Source: Sphaerisporangium sp. TRM90804 (GTDB lineage Bacteria > Actinomycetota > Actinomycetes > Streptosporangiales > Streptosporangiaceae). From it: a stretch of DNA of 64,000 bases. Below the pieces are notes generated by a model. That model worked only from the letters and a program-made list of their open reading frames with translations. It had not been told where the DNA came from and made no database searches. Of the stretch, positions 33,863 to 41,752 are shown in pieces. Location of the stretch: contig NZ_JARWAC010000014.1 of assembly GCF_029846175.1 (NCBI RefSeq), positions 1-64,000 on the forward strand. Reading direction: 5' to 3'. The translations under genes and the position numbers were made by a program. Numbering within the stretch: position 1 is the first letter of the stretch; each line of letters starts with the position of its first letter.

Positions 33863-34693
33863 ATGAACGTTCCGGTGTGGGTCAACGGCGAACTGCTCGA
33901 TCCCGCCGAGGCCAGCGTGTCGGTGTTCGACCACGGGCTGATGGTGGGCGATGGCGTCTTCGAGACGATCAAGTGCGTCGACGGCGGATCGTTCGCCCTC
34001 ACCCGCCACATGGACCGGCTCGCGCTCTCTGCCGAGCGCCTCGGCCTGCCCGCCCCCGACCTCGGCGCGATCGCCGAGGGCGTGCGCGCGTGCCTGGCCG
34101 CCGCGCCGCCGTGGCCGCTCGGCCGCATCCGCGTCACCTACACCAGCGGCAACGGCCCGCTCGGCTCCGACCGCGGCAACCAGGGCACCACCGCCGTCGT
34201 CATCGTGGGGGCGCAGGCGCCGTTCCCCGAGACCGCCTCGGTCACCGTCGTGCCGTGGCCGCGCAACGAGCGCGGCGCGCTGGCGGGCGTCAAGAGCACC
34301 TCCTACGGCGACAACGCCAAGGCGCTCGCCTACGCCAAGGAGCGCGGCGGCCAGGAGGCCATCTTCGAGAACCTCGCAGGCAACCTGTGCGAGGGCACCG
34401 GCAGCAACATCTTCATCGTCAAGGACGGCCACCTGATCACCCCGACGATCGCCTCCGGCTGCCTGGCCGGCGTCACGCGGGCGCTGGTGCTCGAATGGCA
34501 CGGCGGCGAGGAGACCGACGTGCCGATCTCGGCGCTGTACGAGGCCGAAGAGGCGTTCCTCACCTCCACCACCCGCGACATCCAGCCGATCCGGCTCGTC
34601 GACGACACGGTGCTGCCGGTCGCGCCCGGCCCGGTCACCGCCAAGGCGATGCGCGTCTTCGCCGAGCGGAGCGCGGCCGACCTCGACCCGTGA
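33863..34693 (+). CDS. pabC: Aminodeoxychorismate lyase (class IV PLP enzyme)
   Basis: The protein has 276 residues and a fold-type IV pattern: SVSVFDHGLMVGDGVFET at the N-terminus, the PLP lysine K144 in GVKSTSYGDNAKAL, and EGTGSNIFIVKDG. A C-terminal STTRDIQPI loop binds the PLP phosphate. The position next to pabB argues for 4-amino-4-deoxychorismate lyase; a branched-chain or D-amino-acid aminotransferase would look similar. The start ATG is at 33863 with GGAGAT upstream. Confidence 0.88.
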   Translation: MNVPVWVNGELLDPAEASVSVFDHGLMVGDGVFETIKCVDGGSFALTRHMDRLALSAERLGLPAPDLGAIAEGVRACLAAAPPWPLGRIRVTYTSGNGPLGSDRGNQGTTAVVIVGAQAPFPETASVTVVPWPRNERGALAGVKSTSYGDNAKALAYAKERGGQEAIFENLAGNLCEGTGSNIFIVKDGHLITPTIASGCLAGVTRALVLEWHGGEETDVPISALYEAEEAFLTSTTRDIQPIRLVDDTVLPVAPGPVTAKAMRVFAERSAADLDP

Positions 34694-36100
34694 TCACTCG
34701 GGGTAGGACACCTGGGTCTGGGCGTTGAGCTCCTTCACCGTCACCCGCTTCGCGGGGTCGGTGAGGGGGTCGTCGATCGCGATGACGTCCAGGCCCTTGG
34801 TGATGTCGCTGGAGTAGATGTAGCCGTTGTAGTAGTACGCCGACCACGAGCCGCCCAGCCGCGGGTTGTCCGGGCCGGTCAGCGGGCCGCGGTCGACGTA
34901 GGCGATCTCCTTGGGGCTGTCGGGGTCGGTGTAGTCGACCACCGAGACGCCGCCCTGGTACCACGCCTGCACCATGATGGTCTTGCCCGGCACCGGGAGC
35001 AGCGAGCCGTTGTGGGCCACGCAGTTCTCCGACGAGGTCTGGTGCCGCGGGATCTTGAAGAAGCCCTTGCGCTCCAGCTTGCGGTCCTCGGTGATGGCGT
35101 ACATCGCGTCGGCGCCGCGGGTGGGCCCGGTCTCGGCGTCGCAGGTGGGGCTGATCCCGCCGCCCAGCTCGTCGGAGAAGATCACCCGGGTGCCGTCGTT
35201 GCTGAACGTCGCCGAGTGCCAGATCGCGAAGTTCTCGTCGGTGACCTGCTCGAGCACCTTGGGCTCGGCCGGCTTGGAGATGTCCATCAGGATCCCGTTG
35301 CCCAGGCAGGCCCCGGCGGCCAGGTCCTTCTCCGGGTACACCGTGATGTCGTGGCACCCGCTGGTCGCGCCGGTCTTGGCCTCGTCGACGCCGTCGTCGA
35401 AGAGCTGCGGCTGGGCGACGACCTTGGCCTGCCCGGGGTTGGCGGTCGGCACCTCGACGATGGCGATGGAGTCGTGCGGCGGCTGGCAGTGCGTCGACTG
35501 GGCGTCGGGCCCGAACGACGACACGTACAGGTAGACCTTGGAGGCGTCCTCGCCCGGGACGAGCGTGTGGGTGTGCGAACCGCACCTGGTGGCCAGCGAC
35601 TTGACGTAGCGGGGCCGGGTCTTGTCCGAGATGTCGAAGATCCGGATGCCCTCCCAGCCGTCCAGCATGTCGCCATGGCTGCTCTCGCAGGTGTCGTCGT
35701 CCATGGCGTCGTCCACCGACAGGAACAGCAGGTTGCCGGTGACCGAGATGTCGTTCTGGCCGCCCGGGCACACGACCCTGGTCACCACCTTGGGCTTGGT
35801 GGGGTCGCTGATGTCGTGGACGGTGAAGCCCTCGTAGTTGCCGACGTAGGCGTAGTTCCCCTGGAAGGCCAGGTCGGTGCCCCAGGCCTCGTCGTCGTTG
35901 AACGGCGCCGACAGCGGGACGTTGGCGACCAGCCTGGCGTTCGGGCTGTGCTGGACGCCGTCGGCGGACGCCGGCGCGGAGGAGGCGCCCGCGGAGGCGG
36001 GGGCCGAGGCGGCCGGACCTGACGGCGCCGGGTCGGCGGCGCAACCCCCGAGTAGCAGGGCGGCCCCGGCAACGGCCGCGCCCATCCGCCACATGACCAC
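34694..36100 (-). CDS. LVIVD-repeat lipoprotein
   Basis: About 468 residues. The signal peptide carries a lipobox, LLLGGC, so the mature protein is a membrane-anchored lipoprotein with a Ser/Ala/Pro-rich stalk. The body is a beta-propeller of LVIVD-type blades: YAYVGNYEGFTVHDISDP, NLLFLSV, GIRIFDISDKTRP, GILMDISKPAEP, GVSVVDYTDPDSPKEIAYV and GLDVIAIDDP. Conserved Cys and His (RCGSHTHT, GCHDITVYP, ENCVAHNGS) may bind metal or form disulfides. GTG 36100 follows GGGGG; ATG 36094 is an alternative. It is divergent from a DUF305 lipoprotein gene with ~40 bp between, and the two probably work together at the cell surface. Confidence 0.88.
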   Translation of the reverse strand: MVMWRMGAAVAGAALLLGGCAADPAPSGPAASAPASAGASSAPASADGVQHSPNARLVANVPLSAPFNDDEAWGTDLAFQGNYAYVGNYEGFTVHDISDPTKPKVVTRVVCPGGQNDISVTGNLLFLSVDDAMDDDTCESSHGDMLDGWEGIRIFDISDKTRPRYVKSLATRCGSHTHTLVPGEDASKVYLYVSSFGPDAQSTHCQPPHDSIAIVEVPTANPGQAKVVAQPQLFDDGVDEAKTGATSGCHDITVYPEKDLAAGACLGNGILMDISKPAEPKVLEQVTDENFAIWHSATFSNDGTRVIFSDELGGGISPTCDAETGPTRGADAMYAITEDRKLERKGFFKIPRHQTSSENCVAHNGSLLPVPGKTIMVQAWYQGGVSVVDYTDPDSPKEIAYVDRGPLTGPDNPRLGGSWSAYYYNGYIYSSDITKGLDVIAIDDPLTDPAKRVTVKELNAQTQVSYPE

Positions 36101-36142
36101 AATGCCCCCAGAAGTACGTCCGAATGTGGAACCTGCCCCAGT

Positions 36143-36808
36143 ATGGAAACTATGTCGATTCGGCGGGGCGCGGGCACGGTTTTGATAACGGTTCTGCTGG
36201 CATCGGCGCCCGCCTGCACCGCGGCCGCCCCGGAGCGCGTCCCGGCCCCGGTGGCCGGTACGGACGCGCCGGTGGTCGTGCCCGGCGCCCCCGGCGACGG
36301 CGGACGCACGGCGTCGCCGGGCGAGGTCGTGGGGCGGCCGAAGGAGAGCGCGTCCGCGGCCGACGTGCTGTTCGCCGAGCGGATGATCCCGCACCACCGC
36401 CAGGCCATGGAGATGGCGGGCCTGGCCCCGTCACGGACCACGGACGGCGCCGTCCTGCGCCTGTGCGAGCGCATCGCGGCCGGGCAGCGGCCGGAGGTCG
36501 AGGTGCTGTCACGCTGGCTGCGCGCGGCCGGCCGGGAGGTCCCCGCCGCCCACGCGCACCCGGACGCGCCGGGCGGGGAGACGTACGGGATGGCGAGCCT
36601 TGAGGAGATGAACCGGCTGCGGGCCTCGCGGGGCGCCGCCTTCGACGCGCTGCTGCTGCGGCTGATGATCAGACATCACGAGGGGGCCGTGGCGATGGCG
36701 GGGGAGGAGCTGCGGCAGGGCGCCGACCAGATGCTGCGCAAGCTCGCCGGCGACATGGCGTCCGGGCAGCGCATAGAGATCGACAGAATGCGCGGGCTCG
36801 CCGGGTGA
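36143..36808 (+). CDS. DUF305 lipoprotein
   Basis: The protein has 221 residues. An N-terminal signal ends in LLASAPAC, a lipobox. The DUF305 four-helix, ferritin-like pattern appears twice: FAERMIPHHRQAMEMAGLA and LLRLMIRHHEGAVAMAGEE. The HH pairs probably bind metal. Members are often encoded next to copper or stress genes. ATG 36152 is an equally good start. It is divergent from the LVIVD lipoprotein gene. Confidence 0.92.
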   Translation: METMSIRRGAGTVLITVLLASAPACTAAAPERVPAPVAGTDAPVVVPGAPGDGGRTASPGEVVGRPKESASAADVLFAERMIPHHRQAMEMAGLAPSRTTDGAVLRLCERIAAGQRPEVEVLSRWLRAAGREVPAAHAHPDAPGGETYGMASLEEMNRLRASRGAAFDALLLRLMIRHHEGAVAMAGEELRQGADQMLRKLAGDMASGQRIEIDRMRGLAG

Positions 36809-36853
36809 CACCCACCGACCCCGGCCTCCGGCGTGGGAAAACCCCTCAGCCGG

Positions 36854-37267
36854 TCAGGAGCTCCACAGCATGTTCGACAGTTCCTCGTCCAGGTCCATGA
36901 AGTCGGTCTCGCGCCCCGCGGCGACCAGCTCGTAGGTGCGGTGCAGGAACTCGGTCAGCGGCGGCAGCGGCACCTCGAAGAGGGCCTGCCCGAAGGGCGA
37001 GGTGAGGCTGATGTTCAGCGTCCGCTCACCGTCGGCCCGCGCCGGCCACACCTGGACGTCGCCGTCCCCCACGCGCCGGACGATGCCGACGGTCAGCAGC
37101 TCGCGCGCGAAGATCCACTCGACCGGTTCGTCGTTCCCCACGTGGAAGGCCATCCTGATGGCGTATGGGTCGTCGGCCGTGTAACTCAGCCCGGCCAGCA
37201 GGGGGACGGTCGTACGGTCGGGGACCACGAGTCGAAGGCCCAGCTCGGCAGAGACGGTGGCGTTCAT
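36854..37267 (-). CDS. ssgB: SsgA-like protein, probably SsgB
   Basis: The protein has 137 residues. The SALP fold is recognisable: ELGLRLVVPDRTTVPLLAGL, DDPYAIRMAFH, EPVEWIFARELL, GDVQVWPA and the C-terminal FMDLDEELSNML. In streptomycetes SsgB recruits FtsZ to future sporulation septa. The MNATVS start and the FDLDEELS-type end fit SsgB better than other SALPs. AAAGG precedes the ATG at some distance. Its presence supports a sporulating actinomycete host. Confidence 0.9.
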   Translation of the reverse strand: MNATVSAELGLRLVVPDRTTVPLLAGLSYTADDPYAIRMAFHVGNDEPVEWIFARELLTVGIVRRVGDGDVQVWPARADGERTLNISLTSPFGQALFEVPLPPLTEFLHRTYELVAAGRETDFMDLDEELSNMLWSS

Positions 37268-37714
37268 CGTCAGCCAAACCTTTCATGGTGGGTCCCCTTG
37301 GCGGGGCTTGGGTGGTGGTGCTCTGAAGGACTTCGTCCGGAGCTGTCGTCTGCGGAACGAAGAGACCTGCAGGAGAGATTCCGCTCCTGAGCCCTTCTGT
37401 AACGCATCTCACAGCGCGACATTTATGCCTCTACCTGGTCAAACATCGCGTAGAGGCGCGTGTTTGCAAGTGTTTTGCGTGTCGATCCGGCCGTCCTACG
37501 GGGCATCTACGGGTGTCTCGGGGTAAAGATCATAAGTGGTGCGATTCGGATGAGTATGGGGCATGACGATGCTATGACAACAGGGCGCCACGCCGCCGGA
37601 CTCCCGAGAACCTTTCGTGATCGGCTTCCTCCCCCGCTTCGCCAGCACCCCCCGAAGTGAGGTATGGTTTCCCCGTCGGAAGGTCCTCCCAGAGGGCCCC
37701 CGGCAAGAGCACCG
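37268..37714. other. Intergenic region between ssgB and tRNA-Val
   Basis: About 450 bp, less GC-rich than average (especially 37390-37600). It should hold the ssgB promoter on one strand and the tRNA promoter on the other. I see no gene and no certain promoter boxes. Confidence 0.5.
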
Positions 37715-37786
37715 GGGCGATTAGCTCAGCGGGAGAGCGCTTCGTTCACACCGAAGAAGTCACTGGTTCGATCCCAGTATCGCCCA
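37715..37786 (+). tRNA. tRNA-Val (CAC anticodon)
   Basis: Acceptor GGGCGAT/ATCGCCC with A73, anticodon arm CTTCG-TTCACAC-CGAAG, and T-arm CTGG-TTCGATC-CCAG. The sequence after the discriminator is CCCA, so CCA is not encoded. It is the second valine isoacceptor in the window. Confidence 0.95.
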
Positions 37787-37795
37787 CCCAGCTCC

Positions 37796-37828
37796 AAGGC
37801 CGCTTCCCATTCGAGGAAGCGGCCTTTT
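37796..37828 (+). terminator. Intrinsic terminator of tRNA-Val
   Basis: AAGGCCGCTTCC (37796-37807) and GGAAGCGGCCTT (37815-37826) form a 12-bp perfect stem, followed by a short T-run. Confidence 0.92.
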
Positions 37829-38259
37829 CGATCTTCCGAGCCCCCGGGCATCATCGTCCTGCTCCGGGAGATCAGCCTCATGGCACCGGCCCCCTCCGGC
37901 GGGAGAGGCAGGATCCACCCACGGTAGGCCTTCTCCGTCCCAACCGTCCCCTCGTAGCCCACCAGCCGAAAGCGGATCCCGTGATCACGGCAAGAGTGGC
38001 TGCGGTGGATCGAGAGAGGAGTGGCAACCCTCGCAGGGACGATGAGGACGACGGCGTCACGGTCATGCGGGGGCATCCCGGCATGAGTTGCGACCCTCAT
38101 AGGGGCGATGGCGGGCTGGGTGAGAGTCTCCGTCCGAGGGCGTCGCCGACGGCGCCCTGGTCGACAGAGAGCTTGTGGGCAGCGGCGGGGCGCCGGCTTG
38201 GTTCGCCGCGCCGGCTTGCCCGTGTCGGGGGAGGGCGGGCTGGGGAGGCCCGGGAACGG
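37829..38259. other. Intergenic region without a convincing gene
   Basis: About 430 bp between the tRNA terminator and the cspA terminator. Several short open frames exist, but none has a ribosome site, codon bias and recognisable sequence together. Confidence 0.5.
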
Positions 38260-38293
38260 GACAGGGCCCGCACCGTTGGGTGCGGGCCCTGTC
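38260..38293 (-). terminator. Strong stem-loop downstream of cspA
   Basis: GACAGGGCCCGCACC and GGTGCGGGCCCTGTC form a perfect 15-bp stem with a four-base loop, 13 bp past the cspA stop. Confidence 0.85.
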
Positions 38294-38306
38294 TGTTCAG
38301 CTGTGA

Positions 38307-38513
38307 TCAGACGGCTACGATGTTCTCCGCCTGCGGGCCCTTCTGGCCCTGGGTGACGTCGAAGGAAACCTTCTGGCCCTCGTGCAGCTCGCGGTAACCG
38401 CCCTGGGAGGCGATGTTGGAGTAGTGGGCGAAGACGTCGGCGCCGCCGCCCTCCTGCTCGATGAAGCCGAAGCCCTTTTCAGCGTTGAACCACTTCACGG
38501 TGCCAGTAGCCAT
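38307..38513 (-). CDS. cspA: Cold-shock protein
   Basis: The protein has 68 residues and contains the complete CSD: RNP1 KGFGFIEQ and RNP2-like VFAHYSNI, after the canonical [14 protein letters not shown] start. It binds single-stranded RNA/DNA as a chaperone and anti-terminator. AGGAGA precedes the ATG. A terminator-like hairpin lies about 90-130 nt upstream in the same direction, which may make the leader self-regulating. Confidence 0.98.
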   Translation of the reverse strand: MATGTVKWFNAEKGFGFIEQEGGGADVFAHYSNIASQGGYRELHEGQKVSFDVTQGQKGPQAENIVAV

Positions 38514-38600
38514 GTCTATCTCCTATGAATAGGTGCAGAGCCAGGACCCGCACTTCACGGATCCTGCGTCGCCGCGATGAAGCCCATCCGGAGATGACCG

Positions 38601-38645
38601 GCAAACAAACAAAAATGCACCTGAACGTTACATCCGTCAGGTGCA
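38601..38645 (-). terminator. Hairpin plus U-tract ahead of cspA (attenuator or upstream terminator)
   Basis: TGCACCTGA (38616-38624) and TCAGGTGCA (38637-38645) are perfect 9-bp arms with a 12-base loop. Read on the minus strand the stem is followed by TTTTTGTTTGTTT, a textbook U-tract. The element lies 88-132 nt before the cspA ATG. Because I find no minus-strand gene to its right, it may attenuate the cspA transcript itself. Confidence 0.75.
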
Positions 38646-39200
38646 CACTAAGTCGTATGGGTACCACAACTGCAACTTGCATCAGTGTATCACCGCCGGG
38701 GGTGCTGTGCTCGCACCAGCGCGATCTTTTGCGGATGTTGGCGATCCCGTGGATGAGCGGCCCGGGGCCGGTGGCCGGATCTGCGGTGGCGGCCTCTCAA
38801 AGTCTTCAGTGTCAGGTGTAGATTTTCGCGGCGGCTGGGAGTAGAGTTCTTGGTGTCATCGAGAACGAGTCCACGAACCACGGCGGCGTTGAGCTGCCGA
38901 GACGATGTGGATGGCAGGGCCGGACGTGCCGGGGCCAGTGTTGTGCAAGGGGTCCTGGCCGTGGGTCCGAGGGGCGGCCACACGGGCCGCCGCAGGAGAC
39001 GGTACGAGGAGAGAAGGGAGGCTCAGCAACCATCAGCATCGCCCGTCGCCGGCTGAAGATCCGCCGCACGGGTGCCGCAGCTCCGCGATGGGAAGGTGGT
39101 CTAAGGTCACGCTTCTATCCACGCGTCCCCGCCCGCGCAGGGCGGCAGATGCGGAAAACTAGTCGGCCTTCACGGCTGGCGGATGGTGTTGAACCTCTTC
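38646..39200. other. Divergent intergenic region between cspA and the MerR gene
   Basis: About 550 bp with no supported gene. Short frames on both strands are Arg-rich shadows. It must hold the cspA promoter and the MerR promoter or a long leader. Confidence 0.5.
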
Positions 39201-39229
39201 GGGCCCCGGTGCTTCAGGCACCGGGGCCC
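39201..39229 (+). promoter_or_regulatory. Strong GC hairpin in the leader of the MerR-type gene
   Basis: GGGCCCCGGTGC (39201-39212) and GCACCGGGGCCC (39218-39229) form a perfect 12-bp stem with a five-base loop (TTCAG), followed by CTGTTC. It ends 39 bases before the ATG at 39269. It could be a terminator for an unseen transcript or an attenuator. Confidence 0.6.
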
Positions 39230-39268
39230 CTGTTCGCATTCCTGTCCCGATCACCACAGGGAGGTTGC

Positions 39269-39616
39269 ATGGGACGAAACAAAACGGTCGACGGCGGGGA
39301 CGTGTCGGACGGCGGCGAGTTCCGCGACAGGTTCGAGGACGAGGACTACCCCGCCTACAGCATGGGTCGCGCCGCGGAGATGATCGGCGTCACCCCCGCT
39401 TTCCTGCGCAGCCTGGACATCGCCAAGCTGATCAAGCCGCAGCGCTCCGAGGGAGGGCACCGCCGCTACTCCCGCTACCAGCTCCGGCTGGCCACCAGGG
39501 TCAGGGAGATGGTCGACCAGGGCACCGCCCTGGAGGCGGCCTGCCGCATCGTCATCCTGGAAGACCAGCTCGCCGAGGCGCTCCGCATCAACGCCGAGCT
39601 GAAGCGGCAGGCTTGA
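39269..39616 (+). CDS. MerR-type small transcriptional regulator
   Basis: The protein has 115 residues. An acidic N-terminus (EFRDRFEDEDYPAYS) precedes a MerR winged helix: GRAAEMIGVTPAFLRSLDIAKLI and the wing SEGGHRRYSRYQL. A coiled-coil-like tail (IVILEDQLAEALRINAELKR) gives dimerisation. No ligand-binding domain follows. It resembles the short MerR/HspR-like proteins of actinomycetes. AGGGAGG (39257-39264) supports the ATG. Confidence 0.88.
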   Translation: MGRNKTVDGGDVSDGGEFRDRFEDEDYPAYSMGRAAEMIGVTPAFLRSLDIAKLIKPQRSEGGHRRYSRYQLRLATRVREMVDQGTALEAACRIVILEDQLAEALRINAELKRQA

Positions 39617-39654
39617 ACGCGAGTCGTACGAAATGCTCCGCGAGCCGTGATTCC

Positions 39655-39674
39655 GCCCGCGCCGTGGCGCGGGC
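39655..39674 (+). terminator. Compact GC hairpin after the MerR gene
   Basis: GCCCGCGCC and GGCGCGGGC, 9-bp arms separated by GT, start 39 bases after the stop. No U-tract. Confidence 0.45.
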
Positions 39675-39872
39675 ATCCCGGAGCGCTCGTGGTGGATCAC
39701 GCGCAGTCCGATGCCGCCGTCTGCCGGACGCCGCGACTCAGGACTGATCGCTCGCACACTGGCGGCTGCTGAGGTGGGCGAGGGCCGCACTTGGGAACGA
39801 ACGCTGCGCCGAAGGCAACCGTTTGAGCGGACGGCGGCCGGTTGCTCGTAGGTGGTGGAGCGGCCGTGGTGC

Positions 39873-40202
39873 TCAGATGGTTGGCGGCTCCGGGAGGGCG
39901 AACTCCAGGCAGGTCACGCCGCGCAGGTCGAGCCAGGCGCGGTCGGGGGCGCGGACCAGGCGGAAGACGACGTCTTCGCACGAGGGGCAGCGGCCTACCA
40001 GGCCGGGGGCCTGGGTGTAGAGCAGGGCTTGAGCCAGGATGAAGGCGTGCGCGCAGCCCACGCAGGTGCCCGCGGCGGCGGTGAGGTCGACGGTGAAGAT
40101 CTCCCGCAGCGCGCCGCCCGCGGCGTTGGCGTCAAGGTGGCCGTCGGTGTGCTCCGCGGGGGGAAGCGCGTGCGGCGGGCCGTCTTCGTGGCGCGAGGTC
40201 AT
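39873..40202 (-). CDS. Small zinc-ribbon protein (DUF6510-like) of a molybdoenzyme operon
   Basis: The protein has 109 residues. Two CxxC pairs, TCVGCAHA and GRCPSCED, suggest a zinc ribbon in the middle and C-terminal half. The end LRGVTCLEFALPEP is conserved in proteins that I recall being encoded after sulfite-oxidase-like and FAD-oxidoreductase genes. Its ATG overlaps the stop of the flavin reductase (ATGA), which proves co-translation. Role unknown, perhaps a partner or metal chaperone of the two enzymes. Confidence 0.75.
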   Translation of the reverse strand: MTSRHEDGPPHALPPAEHTDGHLDANAAGGALREIFTVDLTAAAGTCVGCAHAFILAQALLYTQAPGLVGRCPSCEDVVFRLVRAPDRAWLDLRGVTCLEFALPEPPTI

Positions 40203-40972
40203 CGGGAGCCTCCTGTGGGACCGAAGCGTTCGGTGCGGATTCTGGCCGGGTCGTGGCCCGCGCGCACCAGAAGGTCGGCGGCGGCCTCCACGAAGCCGGT
40301 GGGGCCGCAGACGAAGCAGAGCGGCCGCCGCTCCGGCGGCCAGGAGACCGCGTCGACCAGGGCCGCGTCGACCCGCCCCGGCGGCCGGTCGTGCCCCTCG
40401 GGGGCCTCGCGCGTGTACGCGTAGGTGATCTCCAGGCCGGGGTCGGTCGCGGCGAGGTCGTGCAGCTCGGGGCCGTAGAACACGGCGCCCGGGCCGCGCA
40501 CGGAGTACAGCAGCCGGAACGGCGCGACGCCGTCGTGAGCGGTGCCCGCGTGGACGGCGCGAGCGCGGATCATGGCCATCAGGGGGACGACGCCGGAGCC
40601 GCCGGCGATCAGCAGCACCGGGTCGGGGGTGCCGGGGCGCCACACGAACCAGCCGCCGATGGGCCCGCGCAGCTCAAGCTGGTCGCCCGGTGCGACGACC
40701 TGGGCGAGGTACGGCGACACCTCGCCGTCGGCGAGCCCCTCGACGGTCAGCTCCAGCCGGTCGCCGTCGGCCGCCGAGGCGATCGAGTACGAGCGCTGGG
40801 TGGAGTAGCCGTCGGGGGCGGTCAGGCGCAGGTCGACGTGCTGGCCGGGCAGGTGGCCGGGCCAGCCGGGCACGTCGAGCACGATGGTCCGCGCGGAGGG
40901 GCTCTCCTCGCGCACGGCGGCCACGGTGCCGGCCCGCCAGGTCAGTCGCCCCAGTACCGCTGCTCGCGCCAT
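40199..40972 (-). CDS. FAD/NAD(P)H oxidoreductase (ferredoxin-reductase type)
   Basis: The protein has 257 residues. An FAD-binding barrel holds the RSYSIASAAD motif (RxYS), followed by a GWFVWRPG segment. The NAD(P)-binding domain has VLLIAGGSGVVPLMAMIRA and the late CFVCGPTGFVEAA. There is no [2Fe-2S] domain. It overlaps the upstream molybdoenzyme gene by 31 bp, so it is its likely electron donor. Confidence 0.9.
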   Translation of the reverse strand: MARAAVLGRLTWRAGTVAAVREESPSARTIVLDVPGWPGHLPGQHVDLRLTAPDGYSTQRSYSIASAADGDRLELTVEGLADGEVSPYLAQVVAPGDQLELRGPIGGWFVWRPGTPDPVLLIAGGSGVVPLMAMIRARAVHAGTAHDGVAPFRLLYSVRGPGAVFYGPELHDLAATDPGLEITYAYTREAPEGHDRPPGRVDAALVDAVSWPPERRPLCFVCGPTGFVEAAADLLVRAGHDPARIRTERFGPTGGSR

Positions 40973-41541
40973 GGGTCTCCGTAGTCGTGGTAGCCGGCGG
41001 TCTCCCAGAATCCCGGCTCGTCGTCGTGCAGGAGCTGGATGCCGCGCACCCACTTGGCGCTCTTCCACAGGTAGAGATGCGGGACGAGCAGTCTGGCCGG
41101 GCCGCCGTGCGGAGGGGTGAGATCGTCGCCGTCGTAGCGGAGGGCGATCCACGCCTGCCCGTCCAGCAGGTCGCCGAGCGGCAGGTTGGTGGTGTAGCCG
41201 CCGTAGGAGTGCACCAGCGCGTACTCGGCGGCGGTCTCCACGTCGGCGAAGAGATCGTCGAGCGAGACGCCCTCCCAGGCCGTCCCGAGCTTGGACCACT
41301 TGGTCACGCAGTGCAGGTCGGTGGTGAACCGCTGGACCGGCAGCTCGTGCAGTCCCGCCCAGTCCCAGCGGTACCGCTCGCCGGCCTCGGTGGTGATGGT
41401 GAACTCCCACCGGTCGGTGGTCACGTGCGGGGTGGGGCCGGCGGACAGGACGGGGAAGTCCTCGGTGAGGTACTGACCCGGCGGCAGATCGGGATCGGTC
41501 GTGCGGCGACGCCCGGAGAATCCTCGCGACACGATGCCCAC
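40942..41541 (-). CDS. Sulfite-oxidase-like molybdopterin-dependent oxidoreductase
   Basis: The protein has 199 residues, the short single-domain form. The Mo-ligating cysteine is in TTDLHCVTKWSKLG. Other marks are LPPGQYLTEDFPVLS, YGGYTTNLPL and HLYLWKSAKWVRGIQLL. No signal peptide is seen, so it is probably cytoplasmic, unlike MsrP. The GTG at 41541 is preferred because AGGGAGG lies eight bases upstream; a GTG at 41550 would overlap that site. The order Mo enzyme, flavin reductase, zinc ribbon suggests a complete electron-transfer operon reducing or oxidising an unknown small molecule. Confidence 0.92.
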   Translation of the reverse strand: MGIVSRGFSGRRRTTDPDLPPGQYLTEDFPVLSAGPTPHVTTDRWEFTITTEAGERYRWDWAGLHELPVQRFTTDLHCVTKWSKLGTAWEGVSLDDLFADVETAAEYALVHSYGGYTTNLPLGDLLDGQAWIALRYDGDDLTPPHGGPARLLVPHLYLWKSAKWVRGIQLLHDDEPGFWETAGYHDYGDPWREQRYWGD

Positions 41542-41752
41542 AGCGCGCACCTCCCTGTGAAGAGCAGGGCGCCGGGGTTATCGGCCGACGCCTAACTACG
41601 CGACAAACTATTCCATAACGGCGCAACCGTCCCAGGGGCGCCACGGGATACCCGAGCGGAGGTCCTGCGGCGGGCCCGGTTCCGGGTCGCTGCTTGGCCG
41701 CAGGGTGCGGGGCGGGTGGGGGAGGTGGGGGGGCGTCGGGGAGGGTGGGGGG

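Noticed and set aside
36101..36397. Upstream extension of the LVIVD lipoprotein
   Set aside because: It would run through the divergent DUF305 gene and displace the lipobox from the N-terminus.
38850..39162. Short plus-strand frames between cspA and the MerR gene
   Set aside because: Arg-rich, no ribosome site, three frames open at once; more likely leader or intergenic DNA.
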